Source: Lonicera japonica (lineage: Eukaryota > Streptophyta > Magnoliopsida > Dipsacales > Caprifoliaceae). Taken from it: a stretch of DNA of 64,000 bases. The DNA is taken from contig CM038468.1 of NCBI GenBank assembly GCA_021464415.1, positions 5,084,001 through 5,148,000 on the forward strand. Reading direction: 5' to 3'. A model generated the notes under the pieces. That model worked only from the letters and a program-made list of their open reading frames with translations, did not search any database and was not told where the DNA came from. A program made the position numbers and the translations under genes. Of this stretch, positions 34,563-46,412 are shown in pieces (the stretch's first letter is position 1; each line of letters begins with the position of its first letter).

Positions 34563-34794
34563 CGGTACATGATGGTGGTGGTGATATAAATGGAGATCTT
34601 GAAGGTGGCGGACCTTTAGGTGGACTTATTCGAAGATCGACATACAAGTTCTCGAACATAAGCTCGAGATGAGGATCTCAAATGGATGTTACCTATAAAA
34701 GAATGTAGAAATAAGCAAGGAAAACTTATTTACAAAGAGAAAAAGATTCTTACAAAGCGGTTTTATATAAATCCGTGATTCTTCTTTCAGTTTA
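34563..34794 (-). other. Element B leader
   Basis: Untranslated region between primer site and gag start. The frame at 34689-34937 is not supported. Confidence 0.55.
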
Positions 34795-34811
34795 TCCATG
34801 GCAACACGCCA
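34795..34811 (-). other. Decayed primer binding site of element B
   Basis: TCCATGGCAACACGCCA on the plus strand aligns with the tRNA-Asp site of element A with several substitutions and one missing base, placed six bases from the LTR as in A. Confidence 0.65.
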
Positions 34812-34817
34812 AAAACT

Positions 34818-36611
34818 TGACGTCACAAGAATAATGCATTGCAGTAACCCAAGTGTAAGTTTGTCAAGTTGTAATATAACTAGGTAATTCCAAGGGTTGA
34901 ACCACATGGATAGTTGGAAAGAGGTGGGATGAATCACAGATTAGTTGATTTTTCTTCTTTGTAAATTTATTTGATTTTAGAATAGTAATTGTGAATTGAA
35001 AGTGAATGTAATAAAGTTTGAGAATGGGCTAAGGCAATCGGAATCAATTTGCTAGCAAAGTTAGGTGAAATTGATCTCATACATGTTTCCCAAATGCGAT
35101 TCTTAAATGGAGTGCGTATTACACTTATTTAAAGTAAGAATGTGAAGCAAAAGAAACTCATTCCCGTATAATGTAATGCCAAGAGAGGGTGTAATCAAAA
35201 CTCTACCAAGCATGAATTTTTATCCTTATCTCGTATCAAAGGGTGTGAAACAAGTGGAACTCATTCCTGTATAATGCTAAAACAATTGATGTGAAATTTA
35301 GTAAATAAAAGATATAACATTAACTAAGCATTTGAAAACTCATGGTTAGTTTCATTCTAAGCAATTGACTTATTTGAGAAAATGGTCAACTAAAAAATGA
35401 ACACGTACAAGAATCTTTACAATTCCTTTGTCTAAGTTTGGAAAGTCTAGTTGAAGACAAAGTCAACCGGTTTAGACTTGTTTGATAAATATACAATGAA
35501 TCTTTGAATAGTAGTGTGGTGTTGTTTTTGACAAACTTTAAGATCCTCTTTGGTCACACCTTAAATAAGAACATGATGAGTTTAAGACATCACATAAAGT
35601 ATATAAAGCACTCACCATATATATATATATATATATATCATCAAGAATGTCAAGGATTGGAATTCTAAATTTATGGTGATTCTATGAAAGTTAAGAACTC
35701 AATATACTTGATATAAAAAGGAAAATCTTTCATAGATGATATGAACACAATCTTTCAAAAAATACAAAAGTGTATCATCTCCCTTTTTATGCTTAATAAC
35801 TAAATATACTTAGCATATAAAGTCAAATCATCGTATAGGGATATCTTGTAAGATTCTAAAATGGTTGATTAAATATAAAAGAAGAAGGATCCATAGATAT
35901 TTAATAATACTAACAAAGAAATAAAATCAAACTCACATAATAATCACCATGAAAACTTCATCCTCGGCCTTAGTAAATAGTTTTACTCCATAATATATGT
36001 AACGGCAAAGATTATAGAAGTGAACTCCAATCTCTTCCAATGGAAATTACAAAACTTAAAAAAAAATGAAAATAAATACAAGAGAGCTTCTTTCTATATC
36101 TAAGCTATTTTATCTAAGACTAATTAACACCTTAACAAATGGGTAATGAAGTTTATTTATACGAAACATATCTCCCTTGAGATTGAGAATAAATTGACAA
36201 AGCTATTTCTCAAGAGCTACCAAAAAGGGAAAAAGGGAGAAGTGACATAAAGTAAAGTGCCAAGGGCTAGATCGATCTAGGAGTACCCATGATCGATCTA
36301 GCTTCCTGATTGCCCAACCTTGATCGATCATGGGTTAAGCTAGATCATTCCAGGGCTTTTGACTTTGTTGACTATCTGCTTCAAAAGTCCAATTTTGCTT
36401 GATTGATCACTTTTTTTCTTGTCCAATGTATTTCTTGAGATCTAGAGGCACAAAATAACTACAAAACGTGCCTTTCCACTCAATGTTAAATATAAAACAT
36501 GCTACGGGATTAATCGCTAGATAAGGTGGCAAACCAAGAAGTTTTAGAGAAACAAACGTGTCACACGACTCCAAGAAAGAGTATATGAATGACAATATTA
36601 TGTATTTATCA
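34818..36611 (-). repeat. Element B 5' LTR, 1794 bp
   Basis: The LTR begins TGACGTCAC and ends TATGTATTTATCA. It shares the block order of the other gypsy LTRs (cap-like phrase GAACCACATGGATAG, CACATAAAGT, AAGATCCTC) but is clearly diverged, so B is the oldest level of the nest. It has a (TA)n microsatellite at 35620-35638 and ATCGATC-type motifs at 36270-36335. The matching 3' LTR is not in the window; B is truncated near 25110. Confidence 0.8.
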
Positions 36612-37934
36612 ATTTTAACTAGATGTGGCAAAATTGTAGTGACAAATATACTTTTAGTAACCAAAGCCTTTTTAACAAAAATAATTTTCTGTCAATCAAA
36701 CACTTTCAGTGTGATATAGTTTGAGTGACCGCATACTGAAGAAATCTATTGTTACTAATGTAATTTGCAATGAAAAAATAATTTAGTGAGGAGTTATTTG
36801 TCAATGGCAAGTTAATTATTTTTCTCAGTGGAACTAGAATGACACAAAACATTGCTTTGGCATGGGAACTCCTTATATTGAAATATATAATACGTTTCCA
36901 CTCCACTAAAATTTTGACGAAATAAATATAATAGCCTTAATGCAGTGAAACGAGTTTCCATGAAAACAAAATCTTATAGTCACACACACCCTAACTCCAT
37001 TCAAATGAACGGAAGGCAAACAAATACGGATCCTGCAAACCATTTATTCAAGTATAATTTATTGATTTAAGTGTAACAATACATCAATTGTATACTAAAT
37101 ATGCATTTAGTGAGAACCATTCTCTATACGCTTAGGATCATGTAAGTTAAGGTTGGTAAATGTAAATTTTTCTCTAAATTAAGTAAAGGTGAGCAAAATC
37201 TAAATTATTACGTGCTAAATATAATTTTCCTTTTTTTTTTGAATTATTGGGGAACCTAAACACATAACAAACATTTAGGTGGATTGGCCACTGTACCTCT
37301 CAGGTGGCTTGGGCACTGAAATTACAGAAAAGTAGCCAAATCGGCTTATGGGCACCCTTTTTTTACTGAGGGAACAATGTGCCGGGATCGGACGTGGTTG
37401 GCTGGTTCTGACCTGGTATATATGAAAATGTGCACCCTTCTCTTGTTGACCTGATGTTGATAAACCCAAGTCCAACATGACAAGATCTTGATGGTATTCA
37501 AATGAAGAAATGACACACGTTTTTTTTGGTCTACAAGACATAACACATGTTGAGTGATCAGAGCATTTTGGTTAGTAACATAAAGTTTTTATATTACTAC
37601 AATATATATAGTTAGCTAAATTTACTAATGGCGCGCGGGTGCAAACGCAATTAAAATAAAATATATTATTTTAGTGCGGAGAGACATATCCATTCTTCCT
37701 AATTATATATTTCAATTCTACTAGCCATCATTTCTCTGTATTTTATTTTCCTTTTGTTAGTGGTTTCTTTTTGGTTTGCTCAGTTCTGTTGGTTTGAATT
37801 TTCACTTCGTTGTGCGCCCTCAAGTCTAGGCTTTTCATACTCTATTTTTCTTTCAATAATATAACGCTTTAGTGGTTGGATTTTCTAGGAACTTGAGCTT
37901 CCTTTAAAAAAAATCAAAATAAAATATAAGGCGT
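36612..37934. other. AT-rich spacer
   Basis: No gene is recognised. A less AT-rich patch at 37270-37550 yields overlapping minus-strand frames without known motifs. The phrase around 37780-37860 resembles 54360-54460, so part of this may belong to the R1 neighbourhood. Confidence 0.4.
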
Positions 37935-38470
37935 AAACTCAAAATATAGCTAAAACATGAGGTGCCAACTCAAAATATCTCCGGATTGAATTTGGAATAT
38001 TCAAGTCTATTTAGTCGTGAAGATTGTGTGGCAATGCTTTTTTCTTTCTCTTTAAAAATAAAGAAAAAAGAAAAGAAAACTCCGAAGTTTCTTTACCTCA
38101 ATAATAAAGAAGAGACTTTTGCCGTGCCTTTTGTGTCATTTTATAATTTTAAGAAATATAATATAATGTCCATGTGATAGTTATTTCTCTCGCATTCATG
38201 AAACGAGAGTCTCACTTTCAAAATTTGGGAGATGATTTATCTTGTAAAATTGCTATATATCTATTACAAGTCTAATTTCTTTGAAAGGCAAATATATACA
38301 AGAATTTTTTTGTTAAAAAATGCAACCTTTATTTCTTATTATAGTTTATCTTAATGCACAACTTTCATTTATTTATAACATTTTTATTAGAAATTAATTG
38401 AAAGATCGGAGGAAATTAAATGTTGTTAGTCGAGAAGTAATTGATAATTTCTATCTTTTATCAAAATTAT
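37935..38470 (+). repeat. R1 family copy
   Basis: In order: CAACTCAAAATATCTCC.GATTGAATTTGGAA, TCTATTTAGTCGTGAAGATTG (38007), the CTC.CATTCATGAAACGAGAG...GATGATTTATCTTG block (38190-38245), and GGAGGAAATTAAATGTTGTTAG (38408). The same series is at 57560-58020. The 71-codon frame at 37962-38177 is not conserved with the other copies. Confidence 0.65.
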
Positions 38471-38598
38471 ATATTAGTTTAGAAAAACATCGTTTAATCC
38501 ATTTCAACTTTTCAAAGTTTTTTTTTAGTTTTGAAATATATTATAAATGGTTGAATTTGTAATTGGAAAATATATAAATTCCGTTAGCGTTAAAACTT

Positions 38599-39453
38599 GG
38601 GTGTTCTTAAACACACCCACATAATCCATCTTCTCACCCCACCATAAGCCAATATTACGTCAATCTTAACCTAAAAATTAGCATAAGATTCTTTCTTCTC
38701 ACCCCAGTTTCTGTATTTGAAAAAATTGCCACTAAGTTGTCTTCTCACTCATTTAATTTTTTTAAAATTAAGAAAGTTCATTCTTTTCAGCAAATAATTC
38801 TACAACTTTAGTTCTAGAATATTTTAATAAATGATTTACTTTTATAAAAACTATTTTTATTTTATCGATTCATTAGATACAGCCGTATAGGAGATAGTAA
38901 TATTATGAAGATTGAAATTTTATTATTAGATAGTGGAAACGGTCGGGGTAATTATCTTGTGTTAACTAATTAATTTTTACTTTGATCAGATATTTCATTT
39001 TAAACAGTTGGTCGCCTAAAAGTCTAAAACTATTATTGTTGCTATTTTTATTTTTCAAATTTACACTTCAATGTCTTTGAAATTGTCATTTATGGGGGTT
39101 GACCCTATCTCTAATTAGGAATTTTATAAGGTCAATAATAAATTTTGTGCATGTGCAATAAAAAAATAAATTTATTATTTGACTTATAAAAAAGAGATGG
39201 TATGTCAGTAGCGTGTATAAAAAAGATGGGGTAGGTTGAATGTTTTCTATAAAAAATATTTTTATAGATTTATATAAGATTTTCATGTTTTAGTTTTAAT
39301 GACGATGAAATTAACGTTCCAATAGCGCATTCAGTAAACTCACCCACCATTGGGGTGAATTGCAAGTTTGTTTAAAAAATAAGTCGGGTGAGAAGAAAGT
39401 ATTCTCTTATTAGGATGAGAAGACGGATTATGTGGGTTTATTTAACAACTCCC
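38599..39453. mobile_element. TIR element with 8-bp duplication, 855 bp
   Basis: The left end GGGTGTTCTTAAACACACCC, followed by ACATAATCCATCTTCTCACC, pairs with the inverted right end (GATGAGAAGACGGATTATGT, GGGTTTATTTAACAACTCCC). TAAAACTT is repeated on both sides (38591-38598 and 39454-39461). An 8-bp duplication suggests hAT-type or short Mutator-type movement. An extra inner CTTTCTTCTCACCCCAG near 38692 has an inverted partner near 39390. No transposase frame. Confidence 0.75.
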
Positions 39454-39579
39454 TAAAACTTTTGTTGATACCCATAATATTCTCAGTCTAACTTAATAAA
39501 AACAAATGGAAATTTTATTACTAACACCATTTTTGTAAGTATATTAGTATCTAGTTTAATCAAACAAAAATTCAGAAAT

Positions 39580-39759
39580 TGTTTAAGGAAATTACACATA
39601 GTGTGCTTTCGTCTAGATATAATATGTATTAGGGATTTTACTGTGTTAATTGTGTATCATGGGCCATAATGAGCTTCCTTGTAAATCCTATTTACTATTG
39701 TATTTGTGCCCTATTTAAAGGGCTCATCTAATGAAAGGATGAATATAGTTATTCCTACA
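39580..39759 (+). repeat. Copia 5' LTR
   Basis: The LTR runs from TGTTTAAGGAAATTACACAT to TTATTCCTACA. TATTTAAAGG near 39712 is a plausible TATA box of the element's promoter. It differs from the 3' LTR at three sites by eye. Confidence 0.9.
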
Positions 39760-39760
39760 A

Positions 39761-39775
39761 TACGTTATCAGCACG
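39761..39775 (+). other. Copia primer binding site region
   Basis: ACGTTATCAGCACG follows the LTR almost directly. I recall this phrase from short-LTR plant copia elements; the primer tRNA is not assigned. Confidence 0.5.
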
Positions 39776-40524
39776 CTCAGAGCTAACAACCCTAACCCTA
39801 AGAAAACCCTAGCCGCCGGCTGCCATCACCATTGAACTCTTCTCTCGTCGCCCAACCTTTAAGAAAAATTGTATTATACATACATAATCAAGGTAGTCAT
39901 CATTACTTTCTCTTATATATATATATATATAAATAAGGTTTAATCGTATGTGTATATATATAAGTTCCAATCGCAGCTTTGGATTATGCCACAGAATTAT
40001 ATATTATATGCGTGTACTTCATATATATATATATGTATACTTTGTATGTATTATAAGATTGCTACTGTTGCTTTGGATATAAGATTGCACATAAACATAG
40101 GCTTTGCATATTATCTTGGTGTATATTACATTGATTTGTAGAAATAGTGTTATTTCCTCCCACTCGAACATACACAGTTTTTTTTGCCACAATTTAAGTC
40201 ATTGCGGTAATTTTTATTTTAGTTGAATAATTTCGTATGGTTCATATATAGCATGTATTCTGTTTGATATTTACTACGGTTTCAGTTGATCAATCTCGAT
40301 ATTAATTAAAGAACATGCAAAGCAATACCATGTGTATAGTATTAATGTTGTTTATTTTTTTTAGTTTTTACCGTTCTATATATATTACTTAATTAATTTG
40401 CTATCCTTGCATAACATCATTGATTTAATTTACGACCTAGCTTTAGAACAGTTTTTATTCACTGTTCGATCACTACTTTATTTTATGACCTAGGTTACAT
40501 AATTAATTTACACCCATAAAAAAC

Positions 40525-40900
40525 AGCTTTTATTTTCCTTAATTTTCTGTTTTACATAAAAACAGTTTTTATTTAATTAAAATTTCTGTTTTATCTTAAA
40601 AACAGTTTTTATTTAATTAAATTTCTGTTTTATCTTAAAAACAATTTTTATATTTAATTAATCTTTCTGTTTTATCTTAAAAACATTTTTTATTTAATTA
40701 ATTTTCTGTTTTATCTTAAAAACAGTTTTTATTTTACTTAAATTCTCGTTGAACATAAAAGCAGTTTTTATTTAATTAAATTTATGTTTTTTCTTAAAAA
40801 CAGTTTTTAGTTTAATTAAATTTCTATTTTCTGTTAAAAAACAGATTTTATTTTAATTAAGTTTCTGTTTTATTTTAAAAAACATTTTTTTTTTGTTTTT
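40525..40900. repeat. AT-rich minisatellite in the copia leader
   Basis: About eight imperfect copies of a unit near 40 bp, with core TTCTGTTTTATCTTAAAAAC then AGTTTTTATTTAATTAAA. Each unit is partly self-complementary (CTGTTTT...AAAACAG), so the leader RNA could form repeated small hairpins. Confidence 0.8.
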
Positions 40901-41350
40901 TGTTTTAATTACCAATTATGCCCTATAGAATCCATGTATATATGAATTTGTTTCTAATGCAAAGAAACGGTTTGATTTGATGTGGTTTTGAATTCCACCA
41001 CTATATATTGACCACTCTGTAGCCAAAATTTACACAATATTATGCATATTGTATTTGGGATGGACTAATTAATTTTATAATTGCTATAGTTGTGGTAAGT
41101 CAGCCCGCTAAGAAAATTAGAATATTACATATATTCTTAATTGTTTTATTTAGTATGTCATAAATTCAACAATTTCCATGATGATGAAAGTTCATGCGCA
41201 TTATAATTACTATGATAAAGTATTTTCATATAGCATCAAAAAATGTGACCATTATCGTTCTTGATTTTTGAAATCTAATTCATATTCCTAAAAAATTATT
41301 AATATGGATGTACTCATAACTGTATAAAATTTTATTTATTATTCATTAAG

Positions 41351-41986
41351 ATGGCCGACCCAACTCAACCCGAATTTGACATTTTGGACTCAGAAGGACT
41401 TGAGTACTACCGGTGGGTTTCTGATATAGAAATCGCTTTTATGGCCAAAGAATATTCTGCCACACATACTGACCCCAAAGACTCCACAGACAACGGACCG
41501 TCTGATAAGGTGAAAGCAAATGCATTAATGTTTCTAAGGAAACATATTGACCCCAGCCTACGTTGGGAGTACTTTCAGTTGAAGACACCTGAAGAACTAT
41601 GGGATGTCCTTAAGGGACGTTTTGGGAACATTCATGGCACTTTGCTCCCAGAATTGACCGTTCAGTGGAATGAAATCCGCTTGCTTGACTATAAAAGAGT
41701 TAACAAATTCAACAAGGATATGCTGTGCCTAAAGGCACGTCTTAACTTCTGTGGAAATGATCTCACAGAAGATGATATGACTCAGAAGACACTTTTCATT
41801 TTTCCTACTTCAGCATTTATACTAGCGAACCAGTATAGGCTCAAGTATGATAACAAAAGAATCACAACATTCAATAAGCTGATCAACCTACTGCAAGTGG
41901 CTGAAAGGCATAATGAGGTTCTTTTGAATACAATGTCAGGCCTGTCGGGACAAAGAAAGTTCCTGAGGTCAACTACGGTAAGATGA
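41351..41986 (+). CDS. Copia Gag (capsid region), truncated by frameshift
   Basis: The 211-codon frame begins MADPTQPEFDILDSEG and contains the plant copia gag pattern: YYRWVSDIEIAF near residue 20, KANALMFLRKHID near 57, TPEELWDVLKGRFG near 79, and a helical region ending near 195. This matches the UBN2/retrotransposon gag family that forms the particle shell. It ends early at 41986; downstream in another frame the basic and zinc-knuckle region continues (42050-42425), so a frameshift or stop separates them. It is the best-preserved gene of this element but is probably not functional by itself. Confidence 0.8.
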   Translation: MADPTQPEFDILDSEGLEYYRWVSDIEIAFMAKEYSATHTDPKDSTDNGPSDKVKANALMFLRKHIDPSLRWEYFQLKTPEELWDVLKGRFGNIHGTLLPELTVQWNEIRLLDYKRVNKFNKDMLCLKARLNFCGNDLTEDDMTQKTLFIFPTSAFILANQYRLKYDNKRITTFNKLINLLQVAERHNEVLLNTMSGLSGQRKFLRSTTVR

Positions 41987-42049
41987 ACAGTGAAAAAAAC
42001 CCCAATGCAAGGGGGTTGGACGTGTTGTTCCCTACCCACGTGGCAACAA

Positions 42050-42425
42050 GGCATAACGTGGAAAGGGACGTGGGAGTCGTGGTGCGGGTCGTGGAAGCTC
42101 TTCCAAAGTATGGAGAAGAAATGATACTATTGGACCTAGTGGTCAGGGAAACAAGGTGAAAAATGTACCTAAGAACCCTTCGATCAAAAAGGAAAGAGTT
42201 GGTAATGAGCCATGTTACAGGTGTGGAGTTGCTGGGCACTGGTACAAGAATTGCCATGCAAGCGCTAAAGTAGCAGCGAGTTACAAGAAATATTGAGAAT
42301 CTAAAGAACAAGAATCTCATTTTATGAATGAAAAATATAATGACGCTGATGTTAACTTCACAATCGCAGACTTTAGTGGCAAGAAGGAATTTGCTCAGTC
42401 AATGGATGCACTTGATTTTGACTGA
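42050..42425 (+). pseudogene. Copia gag C-terminal part with zinc knuckle
   Basis: A GR-rich stretch is followed at 42213-42254 by CYRCGVAGHWYKNC, a CCHC knuckle. A stop comes soon after (near 42295), but in the same frame beyond it are residues resembling the gag tail (NFTIADFSG) ending in DALDFD. It belongs with the gag at 41351-41986. Confidence 0.75.
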
Positions 42426-43065
42426 TCTGTTTTACTCACTTTATTTTTCAAAAATAGTTGAATTGGCATATTGCCTAATTTTTAATAAGACTATGGTTTT
42501 GTCTTAAAGTTTATGTTGATTGGATGAATTAAATTTCTAAACAAGATATTTGATTGATTACTGTTAGTTTTATTCGAATTTTATTCTAAAGTAATTGAAT
42601 TTGTTTGTTTTATTACATAGTTCAGCATTTATACTCGATTTCATTACTATAAAAATGAATCGATGATAACTTTAATGATTGGTTGATAGTGAGAACACTA
42701 TAGCCATCCAATAAAATAGGCAATTAATAACCTATAATACCTATGTGACTATGATAATTAAGTCATCATAAGAGCGAAGAACTGCTCAACCATTTTGTTG
42801 CTAAAATGGTGTTTAAGGTCACATAAGCTCTATATGCACCCAAAGCGACCCAAACTTTGTTAATGATATTCATACCAGCAGTAATCATACAAAATTCAAA
42901 TGTAAGAATGGAACAAAAATATATTTATTTTACTTCTAAACAAATGTGTAAAGAAACACATTTTAAAGAAACTTATGAGTCATTTTAGTGGAATGTACCC
43001 CACTAAGATAAAGATTGTCAAATCCTATGATGTTGCTAACAATGTACCGTGGAACATATACTCAT
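42426..43065 (+). other. Decayed copia interior
   Basis: The protease is expected here, but I could not find a DTG/DSG-type motif. Several AT-rich phrases suggest deletion or small insertions. Confidence 0.4.
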
Positions 43066-44060
43066 AAAGGCTTTGGCATGCTTGCCTAGTGCACCTTGGT
43101 CATAATGATCCATGCGTTAAATTATTTACACGGATATCCCTTCTTTTGAGTGACAAATAAATGGGACAAAACTTCAACACATTGCAACGTGTTGATACTA
43201 GTAATGCTCAAAAGTAATTCTTGATTTTCGAAGTATTGAAAGCCATATCCCCCTTCCCATTATGCCTAATTGACTATGTCAAAGGAATGACACCCCATTT
43301 TTCAAAGCCTCATCTTTAGCAAAAATAGGATCGAGACCTTCTTATGCTAAAGATACAAAATATACCATTCTTACAATATATATTTGTAGATAAATCCATC
43401 CAGAGTGCAGAACCATTCACAGTACTTTATGGATCTGGTGGATAATTCGACATTCTGGTCACATGTTGAATAATTATTTTCAAGAAATGTTGCATTTACT
43501 AACCTCTTAGCACATATTATACGCTTAAGGACTCACCATCCTGATTAATGTATCATGTCTATAAGACTCGATAAAGCTAAAGAGTTTATATCAAAAGTAC
43601 TTGATGATCATTGCATAAAATCGAAGTAAAGAATCCCGTTCTTCATGTGCATATGCAACATGGTCTCACAAAAGCAACTATCAAAAGGATATAGATGGTA
43701 GATAGCGCATTGGTTATGCGCACTATATTGCCTATATATGCCTGGGATTTATGCAATATTGCACGCAATTTTACTTATTTGTTTCAAGGTCCAATATTAG
43801 ACAACTATTATATGCATACCAGTTGGTAACTGGATATTAGCCTGATATTCTATGCATATGTGCCGATTGCGCCTCCACAGCGCACCAAACTGGGCTCGCT
43901 GAAACAATTAAGTATTAACGTTGGATAAGAATTCTCAACGATAATCCGCTATTTGGAATCCTTGTCAGGTGATCTCTTTACCGCTAAGAATTGCGGATTA
44001 TCACTTTGAGGAGACAGTCTTCCCGTCGTTAGGGGGAGATAGAAAAAGAAATTTTCAAGG
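43066..44060 (+). pseudogene. Copia integrase remnant
   Basis: WHACLVHLGH at 43074 corresponds to the WHxRLGHxG pre-integrase motif. TRLDKAKEF near 43563 corresponds to the RLDNAGEF block of the catalytic core, keeping the second acidic residue. YVPIAPPQRTKLGSLKQL near 43857 matches the region just after the core, and the IIRYLE.L.GD motif follows. Multiple stops and frame changes lie between these. Confidence 0.78.
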
Positions 44061-44799
44061 GAACGACAAGAATTGTTGTGGTCCCCACTCTGTCTCATCT
44101 TAATCCCCACGCATATCACAATGTATAGTGAAGTCAAAAAGAATAATCAATCTTTAAAATGTAACAGATTCGATGCCTGATACATTTAATGATATTGAAA
44201 AGTGACAAGATCAAACACACCAGCTGCAATATGCCTGCAAGGTTATAAGTCCCCAACAAGGGGCACAGTGTCACAAAAAGAGACGCTGCAACTACACTTT
44301 GTGGAGGTGTGGTTGAGGCCATAGCTCCTTAAAGGAATAAAGGGAGGCCATTTGGTTCGACAAACACTCACACAAAAAAAGAGGTGGAGTAAGGCACAAA
44401 TTGATCAATCAATCATTAATGTAAAAGCCTATTTTATGAGATTATCTCTGATTATACTTATGTCCATGAATCAATACTGGGGGATGCCCCGAAGTTATAA
44501 TGATTCCAGAGAATAAATAAATCTCAATGGGTTAAGAGATGGCATATAAGTTAATGGATGCATTAATGATACACTGTTGCTCAAGGAATCAAAGAGCACG
44601 ATAATGTCGAACCTTGCTCTATTGTAAAATGTCAACAAAGGGCAAAATTGGCCTAAATAAAAATAAGCAATCCAGACATAATTAGATTATTTGGCAAAGA
44701 GACAGGTATTTGGTCCGGTAGTGCTAACTGCGCCAACTGTAAAGCCTGTAGGACATAAACAATTATTTGCCATAAAGCGTAAATGAGAAAAAAGAAGTT

Positions 44800-45318
44800 C
44801 TAAAGTAAAAGACTCACCTTATGGCGCAAGCTTTCCCATAGACGCTCTGGAATCGCCAAAACGTTATAACATTCCGCTATTTAATTAGCTTGGTAGTTTT
44901 CGAAGGACTGGAAATGCATCTCATGGATGTGGTTACTACATATCTCTAAGGGGATCTTGATTCGGAGATATATATGAAAGTACCTGATGGCCTTATATTA
45001 CCCAAGTCAAGTGACTCTAAACCACGGAGTGCGTTTGTAATTATGTTGAAACGCTCACTTTACGGATTAAAATAAACCGGGTGGATATGGTATAACCGTC
45101 TAAGTGACTACTTGATTGGGAAGGGATATAAGAATGATGAATTATGCCTATGCATATTCATAAAGAAAATAAGTTTCGAATTCGTAATTGTAGCTGTATA
45201 TGTCGATGATATGAACATAATAGGTACTCTTGATGAAATAAGAGAAACTACAAGTTACTTGAAATCCAAATTTGAGATAAAGAATCTTGGAAAAGCTCGA
45301 ATTTTGTTTAGATCTTAA
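44800..45318 (+). pseudogene. Copia reverse transcriptase remnant
   Basis: LEMHLMDVVTTYL near 44911 holds the first catalytic aspartate, followed by a stop where LYG is expected. SEIYMKVPDGL and KRSLYGLK follow. The cleanest frame (45112-45318) carries the YVDD active site at 45199-45210 and ends in FEIKNLGKAR, the usual FEMKDLGxxx block. Stops break the rest, so it is inactive. Confidence 0.85.
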
Positions 45319-45422
45319 TCTAGAATATCGAGCTTGTGGAATACTAATCCACTAGTTTGCGTACGTTCAAAAGATAATCAGGCAATTTAACCTGGAAAAA
45401 AACGCATTCTGCTAGCACTCCC

Positions 45423-45910
45423 ATGATCGGTCGAAGTTTAGATAAAAGAAAAGATCAATTTCGTACAAAGGAAGATTACAAAAATGTGTTGGGAGGTGAA
45501 ACTTTCTATCTAAGTGCAATATGCGCATTATTGCACTTAATACAGTATATTCGACTAGATATAACATTCTCATTGAACTTGTTAGATAGATTTAGCTCAG
45601 CGCCAACGCAGCATAATTGAACACCTAAAAGGAACCATTGGCTTGAAATTGTTCTCTCCCTACAGAGAGAAAAAGTTTATACGACAGCAACATCTAAAGT
45701 AAACGATGATGCTAAAATGGCCACCCCCTACATTGAAATCCCAAACAAAATCTTCATTGATTTTGTTGGTGTTGGGTATCTCTCTGGCCCACACAAAGTT
45801 CTAAGAAGAATATAGCAAACTAGTTCACCAAGTCTTTTCCTAAGGCCATATTTGAAAAGCATGTGAAAAATATAAAGGTGTTTAGGCTTTCCCAACTTTC
45901 GTGATCAAAG
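45423..45910 (+). pseudogene. Copia RT connection and RNase H remnant
   Basis: The frame at 45423-45620 reads MIGRSLDKRKDQFR, then YLSAICALLHL and LDITFSLNLL, equivalent to the YLSAIGALLYL...RPDISFSVNLL segment of plant copia elements. Later pieces (VGYLSGPHK near 45768; a degraded PK..FEKH block near 45840) are from RNase H and the end of pol. The aspartates of RNase H cannot be confirmed. Confidence 0.75.
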
Positions 45911-45949
45911 TAATGATCAAAGGAATGTGTGAAATATGATGAAATTTTC

Positions 45950-46390
45950 GTACCTACGTTGTACTCTTTTCCTTAGACCAAAGTTTATTTTTCCCACTGG
46001 GTTTTGTTACTTGGTAAGGTTTTTAACGAGGCAACGACACATGCATAAGCTTTTCAAATTTCTTGATTAATGTAAATATCAGGGGGAGGTGTAGACTTGA
46101 GGGGGAGTCTAATATCCACATGACGTTACGTTATACTCTTTTCCTTAAACCAAGATTTATTTTTTCCATTGGGTTTTGTTACTTGGTAAGGTTTTTAACG
46201 AGGTAACGATACGTGCAAACTCTATTGATTGAAGTAAGGATCAAATGAAAATATAGACTCAATGGAGGAAGTCTAACAGGATTGTCATAATGTTGTACTC
46301 TTTTTCCTTCGATCAAGGTTATTTTTTCCCACAGGATTTTTGTTACTTGACAAGGTTTTAATGAGGTAACAAGACATGTACCATTCTATC
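45950..46390 (+). repeat. Three degenerate tandem repeats in copia 3' region
   Basis: A unit starting GTTGTACTCTTTTCCTT and holding GGGTTTTGTTACTTGG.AAGG and AACGAGG.AACGA occurs at about 45957, 46127 and 46291, a spacing near 165-170 bases. G-rich tracts (CAGGGGGAGG, GAGGGGGAG) near 46080-46105 and 46405 look like repeated polypurine tracts. Confidence 0.8.
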
Positions 46391-46402
46391 TCCGACTCAG
46401 CA

Positions 46403-46412
46403 CAAGGGGGAG
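46403..46412 (+). other. Copia polypurine tract
   Basis: CAAGGGGGAG lies directly before the 3' LTR. Confidence 0.75.
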
